A stretch of DNA of 64,000 nucleotides, from contig JAPZRU010000007.1 in assembly GCA_027531255.1 (NCBI GenBank), forward strand, positions 248,001 to 312,000, read 5' to 3'. The notes under the pieces were generated by a model. It made no database searches and was not told where the DNA came from. It saw nothing but the letters and a program-made list of their open reading frames with translations. The position numbers and the translations under genes are program-made. Source of the DNA: Steroidobacteraceae bacterium. Lineage in GTDB: Bacteria > Pseudomonadota > Gammaproteobacteria > Steroidobacterales > Steroidobacteraceae. Of the stretch, positions 1-9,314 are shown one piece after another (positions within the stretch are counted from its first letter, which is position 1; every line of letters starts with the position of its first letter).

Positions 1-1152
1 TGGACCTCGGGCGGCCTCCAGGGCGTCGGCATCGAGGATCTCTCGGTGCAGGTGCCGGGACCGCCGGTCCACAACGGCGGCAGCAACTTCGTGCTGTTCG
101 GCGCCACGAACTCGTGGCTCGAGGGTGTGCGCTCGGTCCACGCCGAGCGGAACCACGTGACGATCTACCAGTCCGCGCGCATCACCGTGCGCGACTCCTA
201 TTTCTACGGGAGCAACTTCGCGCATTACACGAGCTACGGCATCGAGATCTATGCCGCCTCGAGCAGCAATCTGGTCGAGAACAACGTCTTCCAGCACGTC
301 ACCAACCCGGTGATCATCAACGACGGCGGCTCCGGCATGGTCGTCGGCTACAACTTCGCGATCGACAACTACCGGGTCAACCCGTCGAACCTGATGGTTG
401 CGTTCTTCCAGGTGCACGCGCCGGGCGCCGGCATGAACCTGATCGAGGGCAACAGCGGCACGGCGGTGGCGGCCGACAACTGGTACGGCACCACCCACTT
501 CATGACCTTCTTCCGCAACCACCTCTACGGGGACGTGTGCAGCGCTTACCTGTCGGGGTGTCCGACGAAGGACTCGCAGACCTGGGTCATGCAGATCGCC
601 GCGTTCTCGCGCTTCTTCAACTTCGTCGGCAACGTGCTCGGCAGGACCGGCTACTACACGACCTACCAGCCGACCAGCTACACGCAGTGCGATCCGCGCA
701 CCATCTGGTGCCTCGGCTATTCCCACGCGAACGGCGGTCCGACCGACGCGCAGACGAAGCCGCGCGCCATGCGCTGGGGCAATTTCGACACGGTGACCGG
801 CCAGGTCCGCTGGGATGCGACCGAGGTCCCGTCCGGGCTCGCGCAGTTCGCGAACGCCGTACCCGCGTCGCGACAGCTGCCGCCGTCCTTCTACCTGGCC
901 GCGCGCCCGGCGTGGTTCGGCAATGCCCCGTATCCGGCCGTCGGGCCGGACGTCACGGGCGGTACCGTGACCGGCTACGCAGGCCTCGTGCACCGGATCC
1001 CCGCGCGCGCCTGCTGGGAGTCGCTCGCGACCGACCCGGCCTTCGGCTCGGCCTACGAGGGTGGGCAGGTGCGCGTCTTCAACGCCGACGCGTGCTACTA
1101 CGGCACGCGGACGTCGCGGCCCAACCCGCCCACGAACGTGCAGGCGCGCTGA
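1..1152 (+). CDS. Right-handed beta-helix (pectate-lyase-like) protein, C-terminal part
   Basis: Partial: the reading frame is open from base 1, so the N-terminus and any signal peptide lie outside the window; the TGA stop is at 1150-1152. The visible ~383 residues contain short Asn/Gly/Ser-rich rungs (motifs such as NLVENNVF and LIEGNSG) typical of parallel beta-helix proteins that bind or cleave polysaccharide. Near the C-terminus come the PPSFYL and PAWFG motifs and a GPDV element, then a tail (NPPTNVQAR) that looks like the first strand of a fibronectin-III linker cut short. It lies just downstream of a polysaccharide operon on the opposite strand (converging, 44-bp gap), so a role in trimming or modifying the exported glycan is plausible. 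Catalytic residues cannot be assigned, and a non-enzymatic beta-helix remains possible. Confidence 0.75.
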   Translation, partial: WTSGGLQGVGIEDLSVQVPGPPVHNGGSNFVLFGATNSWLEGVRSVHAERNHVTIYQSARITVRDSYFYGSNFAHYTSYGIEIYAASSSNLVENNVFQHVTNPVIINDGGSGMVVGYNFAIDNYRVNPSNLMVAFFQVHAPGAGMNLIEGNSGTAVAADNWYGTTHFMTFFRNHLYGDVCSAYLSGCPTKDSQTWVMQIAAFSRFFNFVGNVLGRTGYYTTYQPTSYTQCDPRTIWCLGYSHANGGPTDAQTKPRAMRWGNFDTVTGQVRWDATEVPSGLAQFANAVPASRQLPPSFYLAARPAWFGNAPYPAVGPDVTGGTVTGYAGLVHRIPARACWESLATDPAFGSAYEGGQVRVFNADACYYGTRTSRPNPPTNVQAR

Positions 1153-1196
1153 TCGCGGCTCCGCGCAACGCTCTGCTCGAGTTGGTGACGGGGCGC

Positions 1197-2183
1197 TCAC
1201 GGGGGCGCCCCGTCCACGACGCCACCGGACGTGCCGCGCGCCCGCGACCGACGCTGCACGGCGTACCAGCGGCCCCGAAGTGCCGCGAGCCCGCGCCGCA
1301 CGCGGGGCGGCAGTCGCGCCGCGAGCCCGCGGTGCAGGCCGAGCGCGAGCGCGAGTCGCCCGCGCGCGTTCAGCGGCACCCAGCACCGTGCGTACTCGAG
1401 CCGCTCGAAGCCGTTGTGGCGCTTGAACTGCAGCAGCGAGTCGCCGCTGCCGCCGCCGTAGTCGAACCTGTCGTAGACGAGCAGGCGTGCGCCACGCGCG
1501 GACGCGACCGCGACCGACTTGGCGATCAGCGCGTTAGATACCGGGAGTTCGCGGCGCGACAGTCGCGCGATGATGTGCATCGTGTTGGCGGTGGCGCCTG
1601 CATAGACGAGCTTGACGAACCCGACGAGTTCGTCGCCCAGGTAGGCGCCGACGAACTCCGAGCGGTCCGGAAAGGTCTCGTGGATGCGCTGCAACTCCGC
1701 GAGACTCCTGCGGTAGTGCCAGAACGGCTTGCCCTGGCGTACGGGGCTCTCGTCGTAGATCTCCTGGATCCCGCGCAGCAGCACCTCGTCGAGCGGGACC
1801 ACCCTCAGTGTCACGCCGGCGCGTTCGGCCTTGCGGACGAGCGCACGCGTCTTCGAGCCGATCTGCCGCGTCCACCAGTGGTCGTAGCCGCGCAGCTCGA
1901 TCGCGGCGCAGTTCTCGGTCTCGCGCAAGTGCGCCGCGGGATCGGGGCCGTCCGGAGGCCGGCAGGGGAACGTGAACACGTCGGCGCCTGCCCGCGCGAG
2001 GCGCAGCGCCGCGGCGAGCCGGTCCACGCCCTCGAGGTCGGCGTACCACTCGTCGCGCAGTGCCGCGACCCGCACGAGCCGTCCCGTGACGACGACCTCG
2101 CGACCGTCGACGCGGACGGTGCGCAGGCGCCGCTCGCGGCCGCGGACCCGCACGAACGTCGTGCCGGCATCGAGGTGCGTCAT
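1197..2183 (-). CDS. GNAT/FemAB-like acyltransferase of the polysaccharide operon
   Basis: A 328-residue protein, last gene of the minus-strand polysaccharide operon. Its ATG at 2183 overlaps the stop of the methyltransferase (ATGA), which fixes the start and implies coupled translation. The middle part carries a GNAT-fold pattern: a basic DHWWTRQIGSKTRALVRKAE-type segment near residues 110-130, then strands ending in YLGDELVGFVKLVY and a helix with SNALIAKSVAVA. The C-terminal ~50 residues are very Arg-rich. Such proteins in capsule or exopolysaccharide loci transfer an acyl or aminoacyl group to an amino sugar or a lipid-linked glycan. The donor and acceptor cannot be told from the sequence. 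The GNAT superfamily call is fairly safe; the role rests on context. Confidence 0.7.
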   Translation of the reverse strand: MTHLDAGTTFVRVRGRERRLRTVRVDGREVVVTGRLVRVAALRDEWYADLEGVDRLAAALRLARAGADVFTFPCRPPDGPDPAAHLRETENCAAIELRGYDHWWTRQIGSKTRALVRKAERAGVTLRVVPLDEVLLRGIQEIYDESPVRQGKPFWHYRRSLAELQRIHETFPDRSEFVGAYLGDELVGFVKLVYAGATANTMHIIARLSRRELPVSNALIAKSVAVASARGARLLVYDRFDYGGGSGDSLLQFKRHNGFERLEYARCWVPLNARGRLALALGLHRGLAARLPPRVRRGLAALRGRWYAVQRRSRARGTSGGVVDGAPP

Positions 2184-2878
2184 CACGCGACCCTCGCCGC
2201 GCGCTGTTTGCGGACGATCGCGACCAGCTCGCCGCCGAGGCCGAAGGCCCGGCTCAGCGCGGCGGTGGTGCGGGAGGCGCGCGGCCCCAACGCGCGCGCG
2301 CCGAGCGCCAGCGTCTCGACGCGCAGCGTGAAGAAGGTCTCGGTGCCAGGGTAGGCCGCGAAGTGCCGCTCGAGATCCGAGAGCGTGTGGTGGCGCCAGG
2401 TCGAACTCCGCCGGCGCGGGTCGAGCGAGGTGTGGTAGTCGAAGATGCAGACGCCGCCCGGGCGCACGTAGTCGAGGAAGCGGTCGGTCACCCGCCGGTC
2501 CGCCGCGAAGTCGTCGCGGTTGTAGAGCGAGCAGGACCGCGCGAACGCGCAGTCGAACTCCTCGCGGCACGCGAGTTCCAGCGCATCGCCGACGGCGAAC
2601 GACAGCCGCGACCCGCGGTACGTGGACCTCGCGCTGCGGATGCCGGCGGGGCTCAGGTCCACGCCGTGCGCCTCGCAGCCGAGGTCGTGGAACAGGGCGG
2701 TGAACTGGCCCTGGCCGCAGCCGAGATCGAGTACGCGTGCACCGGGCTCGAGGCCGGCCCGGCGTGCGAGGCTGCGCACGAACGGGCGATACAGCCAGTC
2801 GCGGTAGCCGAAGAAGTTCTCCGCGGCGTAGTGCGCGTCGTAGGCGGCGCCGAGCGTAGGATCTCGGGGTGCGTCCAC
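2183..2878 (-). CDS. Class I SAM-dependent methyltransferase
   Basis: A 231-residue methyltransferase. Motif I of the Rossmann-type SAM fold is clear (VLDLGCGQGQFT, residues ~49-60), followed by the acidic ribose-binding strand (HGVDLSPAGI) and the later motifs around FDCAFARSCSLYNRDDF and VRPGGVCIFDYHT, matching the Methyltransf_11/25 type. The start is GTG at 2878 with an AGGAG ribosome site 7 bases upstream; the stop overlaps the next gene by ATGA. It sits between a GT32 glycosyltransferase and the GNAT-like gene, so it probably methylates a sugar hydroxyl of the repeat unit or caps the chain end. The acceptor is unknown. Confidence 0.85.
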   Translation of the reverse strand: MDAPRDPTLGAAYDAHYAAENFFGYRDWLYRPFVRSLARRAGLEPGARVLDLGCGQGQFTALFHDLGCEAHGVDLSPAGIRSARSTYRGSRLSFAVGDALELACREEFDCAFARSCSLYNRDDFAADRRVTDRFLDYVRPGGVCIFDYHTSLDPRRRSSTWRHHTLSDLERHFAAYPGTETFFTLRVETLALGARALGPRASRTTAALSRAFGLGGELVAIVRKQRAARVA

Positions 2879-2887
2879 CGGGGGCTC

Positions 2888-3763
2888 CTAGTGTCGTTGC
2901 CGGTGCGCCGCGCCCAGCGGCCCGTCGATCGGCGTGCCGAATTCCGCTGCCTGCGTGGACGGCACCCTCCGGAGTGCCTGCACCGAGCGTGTCGGTCCCG
3001 CCGCGCGGGCGCGCGCGAGCGCCCTGGACTCGTTGCGCCGCCCGAGTGCCGCGACCAGCCGCCGCCGCCACGCGCCGCCGTGGGCGCGCCACTGGCCGGC
3101 ACCGAGGTGGACGCCGTGGTCGCCGAAGCGGCCCCACGTGCCGCGATCGCGCACGTCCGGCGGGAACAGCACGGTCACGGGATCGTCCTGCACGTACTCG
3201 GCCAGCGTGCGCGACGCCATGCCCGGACCCGTGGCGTAGATCACCGCGAGGTCGTCGCGCAGCAGTCGCGGCAGCGAGCGCGTGACCGCGTCGCGCCACG
3301 CGGGTTCGCGCTGAGCGCGCGCGCAGTTGCGGATCGTCGCCAGCAGGAAAGGGTGGCCCGGCACCGCGCCGAACGCGTAGTTGCCGATCTCCCAGTCCAT
3401 CGCGTGCCGCCGGCGCAGGTAGTCCGTCCACGTGAGTCGCTCGAAGGGGAACACGCAGCGCTGTCCGAGCAGCCCGTCGAGGCTTTCGGCGAGCAGGACG
3501 TCGAAGTCGAAGTAGAAGCCGCCGAGGCCGTAGATCGCGAGGTAGCGGAAGAAGTCGTAGCGCTGGATCGGCCGCGGGAACGACTCGAACGTCGCGCGGT
3601 ACTCGGGAAAGTTGCGGTCGAGGTACGCGCGCATGCCCGCGTCGTCGAACAGCCGATACTCGTAGCCGGGATTGAGGAGCCGCAGGTTCGTGGCCGCGGC
3701 GCGACCGAGCAGCGGCGGCTCGCCGCCGCCGCCCCAGATCTGGACGATGCGCCGGGGAATCAC
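2888..3763 (-). CDS. Glycosyltransferase family 32 (OCH1/capsular sugar-binding type)
   Basis: A 291-residue protein. The N-terminal IPRRIVQIWGGG, the segment QRYDFFRYLAIYGLGGFYFD and the DFD (DXD) motif that follows are the hallmarks of the GT32 'glycosyltransferase sugar-binding region with DXD motif' family, which binds a nucleotide sugar with a divalent metal. The start is GTG at 3763, overlapping the stop of the preceding GT2 gene (GTGA). The C-terminal ~60 residues are basic and low in complexity. It is one of three transferases in the operon and would add one hexose to a lipid-linked oligosaccharide on the cytoplasmic face. Donor and linkage cannot be predicted. Confidence 0.85.
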   Translation of the reverse strand: MIPRRIVQIWGGGGEPPLLGRAAATNLRLLNPGYEYRLFDDAGMRAYLDRNFPEYRATFESFPRPIQRYDFFRYLAIYGLGGFYFDFDVLLAESLDGLLGQRCVFPFERLTWTDYLRRRHAMDWEIGNYAFGAVPGHPFLLATIRNCARAQREPAWRDAVTRSLPRLLRDDLAVIYATGPGMASRTLAEYVQDDPVTVLFPPDVRDRGTWGRFGDHGVHLGAGQWRAHGGAWRRRLVAALGRRNESRALARARAAGPTRSVQALRRVPSTQAAEFGTPIDGPLGAAHRQRH

Positions 3764-4827
3764 GCGCCGGTCCCGGCCGAGCCGGGCCTCGCGTAGCGGC
3801 TCCCGATCTCGCGTTCGGCGTGCACGGTACGGCCCGCGAGCGACGCAGGCAGCAGCGTCGCGAGCCAGCGTGCCAGCGACGTCGTGGTGAAGTCGGCGCG
3901 CAGCGCGTGGCCGTACTGCTCGCGCGCCCGTCGCGCGTCGCCGCGCGCCAGCCACGCGTTGCCCACCGCGCGGTGACTCTGGCCCAGCCGGCGCCGCACG
4001 AGCGCGCGTTCGCGCTGGCTCAGGGCCGCGCGCTCGAGGATCGCGGCATAGGCGGTCGCATAGCCGGTCGAGCGTGCGGCGCGGTCGGCTTGGCTCAGCT
4101 CCGAAAGGTGTGCCGCGCCGCTGTCGCGCAGGTGCACGTCGACCAGCACCTCGCGCCGTATCGAGACGGGCCCGCGCGCGGCCAGCAGCGCGAGCAGTTC
4201 GAGGTCCTCGGCGATGCGGAGTCGCTCGTCGAGCCCGCCGCAGGCGACGACCGCCTCGCGCCGCGCGAGCGTCGCCTGCAGGTACCAGTGCGAGTGGCCG
4301 AGCAGCGCGACCACGGGCGCCTCCAGCAGCACCGGCGCCGAGGACGACGCGTCGACGGTCAGTCGGAGGTCGTCGAGATGGCGCCGTCGCGTGCCGTCCG
4401 CCGCGACGATCGCCGAGTCGGTCACGTGCGCGACCGCGTCGGGGAACCGCGCGGCCGCCGCCATCTGTCGGGACAGGTACGCGGGGTGCCACGCGTCGTC
4501 GGAGTCCAGGAAGGCGAGCCACTCGCCGCGCGCGCGCGCGATGCCGGCGTTCCGTGCCGCACTGACGCCGCGGTTCGGCTGGTACAGGTAGATCACGCGG
4601 GCCCCGAAGGCGGCGACCACCTCGCGCGTGGCGTCGCGCGACCCGTCGTCGACCACGATGATCTCGACGGGCCCGAAGTCCTGCGCCAGCACGCTGTGGA
4701 TCGCGTGGGGCAGGCAGGCGGCGCGATCGTACGTCGGCAGGATCACGCTGACGGCAGGCTGCTCGCCGCGTGGAGGGCAGCCGTGCCGCGCGGGCGATCG
4801 CCCGCGTGGGTCCTGCGGCGCATTCAC
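3760..4827 (-). CDS. Glycosyltransferase family 2
   Basis: A 355-residue GT-A glycosyltransferase. VSVILPTYDR, IIVVDDGSRD, GVSAARNAGI and the metal-binding LDSDDAWHP stretch occur in the standard order in the first ~130 residues, with a catalytic ED pair further on (LRIAEDLELL). The C-terminal third is helical and Arg/Ala-rich, with a tetratricopeptide-like run ([17 protein letters not shown]). The start is GTG at 4827, in a GTGA overlap with the preceding GT4 gene. It is a membrane-associated cytoplasmic transferase of the polysaccharide assembly line; the donor sugar is unknown. Confidence 0.88.
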   Translation of the reverse strand: MNAPQDPRGRSPARHGCPPRGEQPAVSVILPTYDRAACLPHAIHSVLAQDFGPVEIIVVDDGSRDATREVVAAFGARVIYLYQPNRGVSAARNAGIARARGEWLAFLDSDDAWHPAYLSRQMAAAARFPDAVAHVTDSAIVAADGTRRRHLDDLRLTVDASSSAPVLLEAPVVALLGHSHWYLQATLARREAVVACGGLDERLRIAEDLELLALLAARGPVSIRREVLVDVHLRDSGAAHLSELSQADRAARSTGYATAYAAILERAALSQRERALVRRRLGQSHRAVGNAWLARGDARRAREQYGHALRADFTTTSLARWLATLLPASLAGRTVHAEREIGSRYARPGSAGTGA

Positions 4828-6620
4828 TCGCCCGGCCTCGCGGCCGCTGCACGTGCGGCGGCCTTGTAGTCGTCGTAGCTGTCGCCACGCGCCGGTCCGG
4901 CACGCCGCACGCGCTGCAGCAGCCGATACGGTGCTCGCAGCGGTCCGTGCCGCCGCACGTAGGAGGCGGACTTCAGCAGCACCCGCCCGACGCCGGGCGG
5001 CAGGCCGGCCGATACGGCAGCCGCGAGTCCCGCGACGACCCCCAGAGGCGCCGACCGGGCACGCGCGAGCCTGCGCCCGTCGGCAAGCCGTGCCACGAAC
5101 TCGCGCTCGAGCCGCGGGTGAACGCCACGCGACCAGCAGTCGATCAGGGCGAGTTCGAGCCGCTCGTCGTAGGCCGAGCTGGTCCGTTCGACGACCCGCG
5201 CCCACGGCAGATGCAGAGGCTCCGGCGTCGGTGGGCAGGCCCGTGGCACCGAGACCCGGTGCGTCGCGCCGACGGCGTGGAAGCAGTCGTCCACGTGGCG
5301 ACGCCAGCCTTCTCCCGAGTGGGTCGAGGCCACCGCCTCGCGCAGGCGCGCGCCGACCCTCGCGCGCGCGGTCGGCGAGCGCACCAGTTCGAGGACGCTG
5401 GCGACGTAGCGATCCGGCGACGCCGGCCGCACGAGGCAGCTGTCGGTCGCGAGACCGTCGGTGCCGTAGGGCGGTGGGCTGGTCGCGGGTGCCAGCACCG
5501 CCGGGAGCCCGCACAGGCCGGCCTCGAGCAGCGCCGTCGTGGTGCCGAACGGAAAGCCTTCCACGTAGACGTCGGCGGCCGCCCGGAGACGCGCCATACC
5601 GTCGCGCGACACCACGCCGAGCGTCCGCAGGCGGTGTCCGGACTCTGCCGACGTGCGCGTCCAGCGTTCGTCGCCGTGGAACCCGGCCGCGAGCACGACC
5701 ACGTCGTCCGCTTCGCGCAGCACCGTCCTGCACGCGGCGAGGAAGTCCTGGCCTTCGACCGGCAGGAACTTGTAGTACGCGCCGGCCGTCAGCAATACGA
5801 CGGCGTCGGCCGGCAGGCCGAGTTCCCGGCGCACCGCCGCCCGGTCGAGCACCGGAGCGTCGCCCACCAGAGGGATCGGTACGCAGAGCGACTGCCGGGC
5901 ACCGCGGTGTTCCCGGGTCCATTCGTCTTCGAGTTGCGATCCGCGGCAGTTCACCACCGCGTCGACCGTGGTCGCACCGGTCCAGAAGGCATGGGCTGCG
6001 TGGTTGACCAGCAGGACCGGCGGACCGCCGTCGACGCCGAGCGCCGTTCCGGCCACCACGTCGGACACGTCGACGTGGAGCACCACGAAATCGAAGTCGC
6101 GGCGTGCGAGCGTCCGCAGCCAGGTCGCCCTGCCTGCCAGCGTGGCTGCCCGAGGCGGCTCGTAGATCCTCCCGCCGGCTTCGGCGACCGCGTGGCACAG
6201 TTCCTCGGCAACCGGCACCTGCTGGTCCAGCAGGGCGATCGCGTGGCTGCGCGCGACGTCGGACCGCATCCAGCGCACCGCCATGGCGGTGTGCCCACCG
6301 GCCGGCAGCGCCTCGCTGAGGACGTGGAGCACCGCGGGTCTTCCGGAGCGCGCGGGGCTGGGATCCGGTGCGGGATCGACTGCCGCGTCGATGCGACGCG
6401 CAGCCGCCTGCAGGTTCCGCTCGATCGCCTGGCTGGTGAGCCGGCGCGACTGCCGCGAGAGCACGGCGGCCGCGATGCCGGTACACGCGAGTCCCGACGA
6501 TACGGAGCCACGCAGGATGTGCTCGCGACCGATCGCCGCGAGCCATTCGGCGACCGCGTCCGACTCGTCCAGGCGGGCGGCCAGTCCGCGATCGTCCGCC
6601 CACCTCTCGCACGGCTTCAC
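4824..6620 (-). CDS. GT-B glycosyltransferase (GT4-like) with N- and C-terminal extensions
   Basis: A 598-residue protein, longer than a usual GT4 (~380). Residues ~95-430 form the GT-B fold: VLHVLSEALPAGGHT opens the first Rossmann domain and VVLLTAGAYYKFLPVEG opens the second. The donor-site region VEGFPFGTTTALLEAGLCGLPAV carries the E-x7-E pattern of GT4 enzymes. The first ~95 residues and the last ~130 have no recognised domain. The start is GTG at 6620 with GGGGA 8 bases upstream, 25 bp after the flippase gene; the stop overlaps the GT2 gene (GTGA). It probably adds a sugar to the lipid-linked repeat unit. The function of the extensions is unknown. Confidence 0.8.
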   Translation of the reverse strand: MKPCERWADDRGLAARLDESDAVAEWLAAIGREHILRGSVSSGLACTGIAAAVLSRQSRRLTSQAIERNLQAAARRIDAAVDPAPDPSPARSGRPAVLHVLSEALPAGGHTAMAVRWMRSDVARSHAIALLDQQVPVAEELCHAVAEAGGRIYEPPRAATLAGRATWLRTLARRDFDFVVLHVDVSDVVAGTALGVDGGPPVLLVNHAAHAFWTGATTVDAVVNCRGSQLEDEWTREHRGARQSLCVPIPLVGDAPVLDRAAVRRELGLPADAVVLLTAGAYYKFLPVEGQDFLAACRTVLREADDVVVLAAGFHGDERWTRTSAESGHRLRTLGVVSRDGMARLRAAADVYVEGFPFGTTTALLEAGLCGLPAVLAPATSPPPYGTDGLATDSCLVRPASPDRYVASVLELVRSPTARARVGARLREAVASTHSGEGWRRHVDDCFHAVGATHRVSVPRACPPTPEPLHLPWARVVERTSSAYDERLELALIDCWSRGVHPRLEREFVARLADGRRLARARSAPLGVVAGLAAAVSAGLPPGVGRVLLKSASYVRRHGPLRAPYRLLQRVRRAGPARGDSYDDYKAAARAAAARPGE

Positions 6621-6645
6621 GAGCGAATCCCCGCATGCTCCGTGG

Positions 6646-8142
6646 TCATCGGCCGCGGACCCGTCGGAGCAGGGTGCGCGTCGCGGCTGCGAGCGTCGCC
6701 GCCAGCAGCAGCGCGCTCACGGTCGCCGCCGTCGTCGGCTCGAGCCAGCGCCACGCCGCGAAAGCGGCGGCCACCGCGAAACCCTGCAGCAGCAGCGTGC
6801 GGCGGGTCTGCGCGGACCAGCGGAATCCCGTCATGCGCCGTACGACCGGGTAGAGGACGGCGGCGTGCACCAGGTATGAGCCGAAGAGCGCGATCGCCGC
6901 GCCGACGGGACCGTGCCGCTGCACCAGCAGCCACGACAGCGCGACGTTGATCGTCGCCCAGGCGAGTTCGATCGCGACGAATGCGCCCGGCCTCGACTTC
7001 GCGACCACGACGAAGCCGACCGGCCACGTCACGATCCGCACCGCCATGCCGAGGCAGATCCAGCGCAGCGTCTCCGTCGCGGGCACGAACTCGGGGCTGT
7101 AGAGGAGGCCGAGCACCAACGGCGCGAGCGCGATCGTCGCGATCACGCCCGGCCCGCCGAGCAGAAGGCTCACCTGTGCCTGCTCGTCGACGAGCCGGTT
7201 CGCGGTCCCGTGGTCGCCGATCGCGCCGACCAGCCGCGGGTAGAAGTCCGAGCCCATCGCCTGCAGCACCAGGCCGACGTACAGGCCGCCGATCGTCCAG
7301 GCCGACTGGTACAGCCCCGCCATGGCCAGGCCGTCGTGCCGGATGACGATCAGCCGCACGAGCCAGGCCGCAGCCATCATCAGCGTCGCGCTCGCCAGGA
7401 ATGCGACGCCCAGCCGGATCAGTGCGACGGATTCCCTCCGAAACCCGGTGCCCGACAGTGCGATCCGCCGGATCGGAACCTTGCGTGCGTACCACCACGA
7501 CGTCATCAGGGAGGCCGCGGCGATAGCGACGATTGCCGGTGCGACGCCGTCGGTGCGCAGCCACCAGACGAGTGCCACGGCCGCCACCACGCCGAACGCC
7601 GTACCGTAGACGTTGAAGCGCGCGAGGTCGGCGATCCGGCGCGTGCCCTGCAGCAGGGCACCCTGGCCGTCGGACACGAGGCGCAGCAGCACCGCGAGCG
7701 ACAGCAGCGCGACGGCACCGACGTGGGCGCCGTCACCGAAGGTCGCGCGGGCGACGAGCGGGCTCGCGGCGACCAGGACGGCCGCGCCGCACAGCCCGAG
7801 CGCCAGCGAGAGACGACGCAGCACCGTCGCCGTCGTCGCGATGCGCACTTCGTCGCCGCTCGCCACCGCCTCGGCGATCTGGCGCACGCCGCTGGCGTTC
7901 ACGCCGAGGTCCGCGACGCTCCGGGCGAGGTCCGCGATCGCGGTCAGCGCGCCCATCAGGCCGAAACCCGCGGGCCCGAGCAGCACCGCCATCGCCTTCG
8001 TGCGGACCAGCCCGATCAGCAGCGCCACCGCCGACGTGCCGCCGATCAGCACCGTCGAGCGCAGGATCTCCACGTAGCTGCGCGACGCGGGTGCGCGGAT
8101 CAGGACGCTCCGCGGCTCCGGCACCGGTTGCGAGGTGCTCAT
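6646..8142 (-). CDS. Wzx-type polysaccharide flippase (MOP superfamily)
   Basis: A 498-residue integral membrane protein with about 12-14 hydrophobic segments spread over its length (for example STVLIGGTSAVALLIGLVRT near residue 30 and VSALLLAATLAAATRTLL at the C-terminus). The opening pattern, with KAMAVLLGPAGFGLMG, is typical of polysaccharide-biosynthesis exporters that flip undecaprenyl-linked repeat units across the inner membrane. Its ATG at 8142 overlaps the stop of the aminotransferase gene (ATGA). No Wzy polymerase or Wza/Wzc export genes are visible here, so they must lie elsewhere, or the product is not a long polymer. Confidence 0.88.
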   Translation of the reverse strand: MSTSQPVPEPRSVLIRAPASRSYVEILRSTVLIGGTSAVALLIGLVRTKAMAVLLGPAGFGLMGALTAIADLARSVADLGVNASGVRQIAEAVASGDEVRIATTATVLRRLSLALGLCGAAVLVAASPLVARATFGDGAHVGAVALLSLAVLLRLVSDGQGALLQGTRRIADLARFNVYGTAFGVVAAVALVWWLRTDGVAPAIVAIAAASLMTSWWYARKVPIRRIALSGTGFRRESVALIRLGVAFLASATLMMAAAWLVRLIVIRHDGLAMAGLYQSAWTIGGLYVGLVLQAMGSDFYPRLVGAIGDHGTANRLVDEQAQVSLLLGGPGVIATIALAPLVLGLLYSPEFVPATETLRWICLGMAVRIVTWPVGFVVVAKSRPGAFVAIELAWATINVALSWLLVQRHGPVGAAIALFGSYLVHAAVLYPVVRRMTGFRWSAQTRRTLLLQGFAVAAAFAAWRWLEPTTAATVSALLLAATLAAATRTLLRRVRGR

Positions 8143-9314
8143 CTCGTGGCCGCCGGGGTCAGGCGAGGCCGCGCAGCGCGGCCGCAGGCGCGCACCAGCG
8201 CCTCGGCCACCTGCGCCTGCTCGTCCGCCGTCATGCCGGGAAACAGCGGCAGCAGGATGCATTCGTCCTGCGCGCGCTCCGACTGGTCGAGCGCGTGCCG
8301 CACGGGCAGGTCGGCATAGGCAGGCTCGCGGTGGCTGCACATGATGCCGCGCCGCGTGCTGACGCCCGCGTCGAGCAGCGACTGCATGACGCCGCGCTGC
8401 GCGATGCCCGGCGGCAGCCTTACGCAGAAGCTCTGCCAGTTGCTGCGCGCCCAGGCGGGTTCGTGCGGCAGCTCGAGGCCCGGCACGTCGCCGAGCAGCT
8501 CGCGATAGCGTGCGGCGAGCGCGCGCCGCTCGAGGACGAGGCCCGGCAACCGGCCGAGCTGAACGCGGCCGACCGCGGCCTGGATGTCCGTCATCCGGTA
8601 GTTGTAGCCGAGCGTCGGGTACGCCTCGAAGATCACGCGGGACGAGTCGTGGCGCACCGTGTCGGGCACGCTCATGGCGTGCTGGCGAAGGAGTCGGAAC
8701 TTCGCATCCCAGTCCGCGCGCCGGGTCGTGAGCATGCCGCCGTCGCCCGTGCTGACGACCTTCCGTGGATGGAACGAGAAGCACGCAACGTCGCCGTGCG
8801 GCCGGCCGATGCGCTCCCAGCGGTCGTCGATCCGGATCTCGCTGCCGATCGCGCACGCCGCATCCTCGACGAGCGCCAGCCCGTGGCGACGGGCGATCGC
8901 CAGCAGCGCCGGCAGGTCGCACGGCATGCCCATCTGGTGCACGCACAGGATCGCGCGCGTGCGCGGCGTGAGCGCGGCCTCGAGCTGCGCCGCGTCCACG
9001 TTGAAGGTGCGCGGGTCGACGTCGACGAACACGGGTGTCGCGCCGCAGTAGCGCACGCTGTTCGCGGTCGCGACGTACGAGTGGCTGACCGTCACGACCT
9101 CGTCGCCGGGTTCGACGCCCGCGGCCAGCAGCGCGAGGTGCAGCGCAGTCGTGCAGTTCGACACGGCGCAGGCGTGCGCCGCCCCCACGAACGCGGCGAA
9201 CTCCCGCTCGAACGCCGCGACCTCGGGCCCCTGGGTGATCCAGCCCGAGAGGATCGCGCGACGCGCGGCGTCGGCCTCCGGCTCACCCATCAGCGGTTTC
9301 GCGATCGGTATCAT
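8139..9314 (-). CDS. DegT/DnrJ/EryC1/StrS-family sugar aminotransferase (first of two)
   Basis: A 391-residue PLP-dependent aminotransferase acting on a nucleotide-linked keto sugar. Family marks are the opening MIPIAKPLMGEPE, the AVSNCTTALHLAL PLP-phosphate loop, the VEDAACAIGSE strand, and FSFHPRKVVSTGDGG, which contains the lysine that forms the internal aldimine. Length is normal. The ATG at 9314 overlaps the epimerase stop, and its own stop overlaps the flippase start, so it is deep inside the operon. A second, clearly different aminotransferase lies at 12205-13323, suggesting two amino groups or two amino sugars in the glycan. Confidence 0.9.
   Translation of the reverse strand: MIPIAKPLMGEPEADAARRAILSGWITQGPEVAAFEREFAAFVGAAHACAVSNCTTALHLALLAAGVEPGDEVVTVSHSYVATANSVRYCGATPVFVDVDPRTFNVDAAQLEAALTPRTRAILCVHQMGMPCDLPALLAIARRHGLALVEDAACAIGSEIRIDDRWERIGRPHGDVACFSFHPRKVVSTGDGGMLTTRRADWDAKFRLLRQHAMSVPDTVRHDSSRVIFEAYPTLGYNYRMTDIQAAVGRVQLGRLPGLVLERRALAARYRELLGDVPGLELPHEPAWARSNWQSFCVRLPPGIAQRGVMQSLLDAGVSTRRGIMCSHREPAYADLPVRHALDQSERAQDECILLPLFPGMTADEQAQVAEALVRACGRAARPRLTPAATR

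Noticed and set aside
1197-3431. Very long open frames antisense or out of frame across the polysaccharide operon and elsewhere
   Set aside because: In DNA this GC-rich, stops are rare in shadow frames. Their translations are Arg/Ala/Pro-rich without motifs, while the chosen frames show family signatures.
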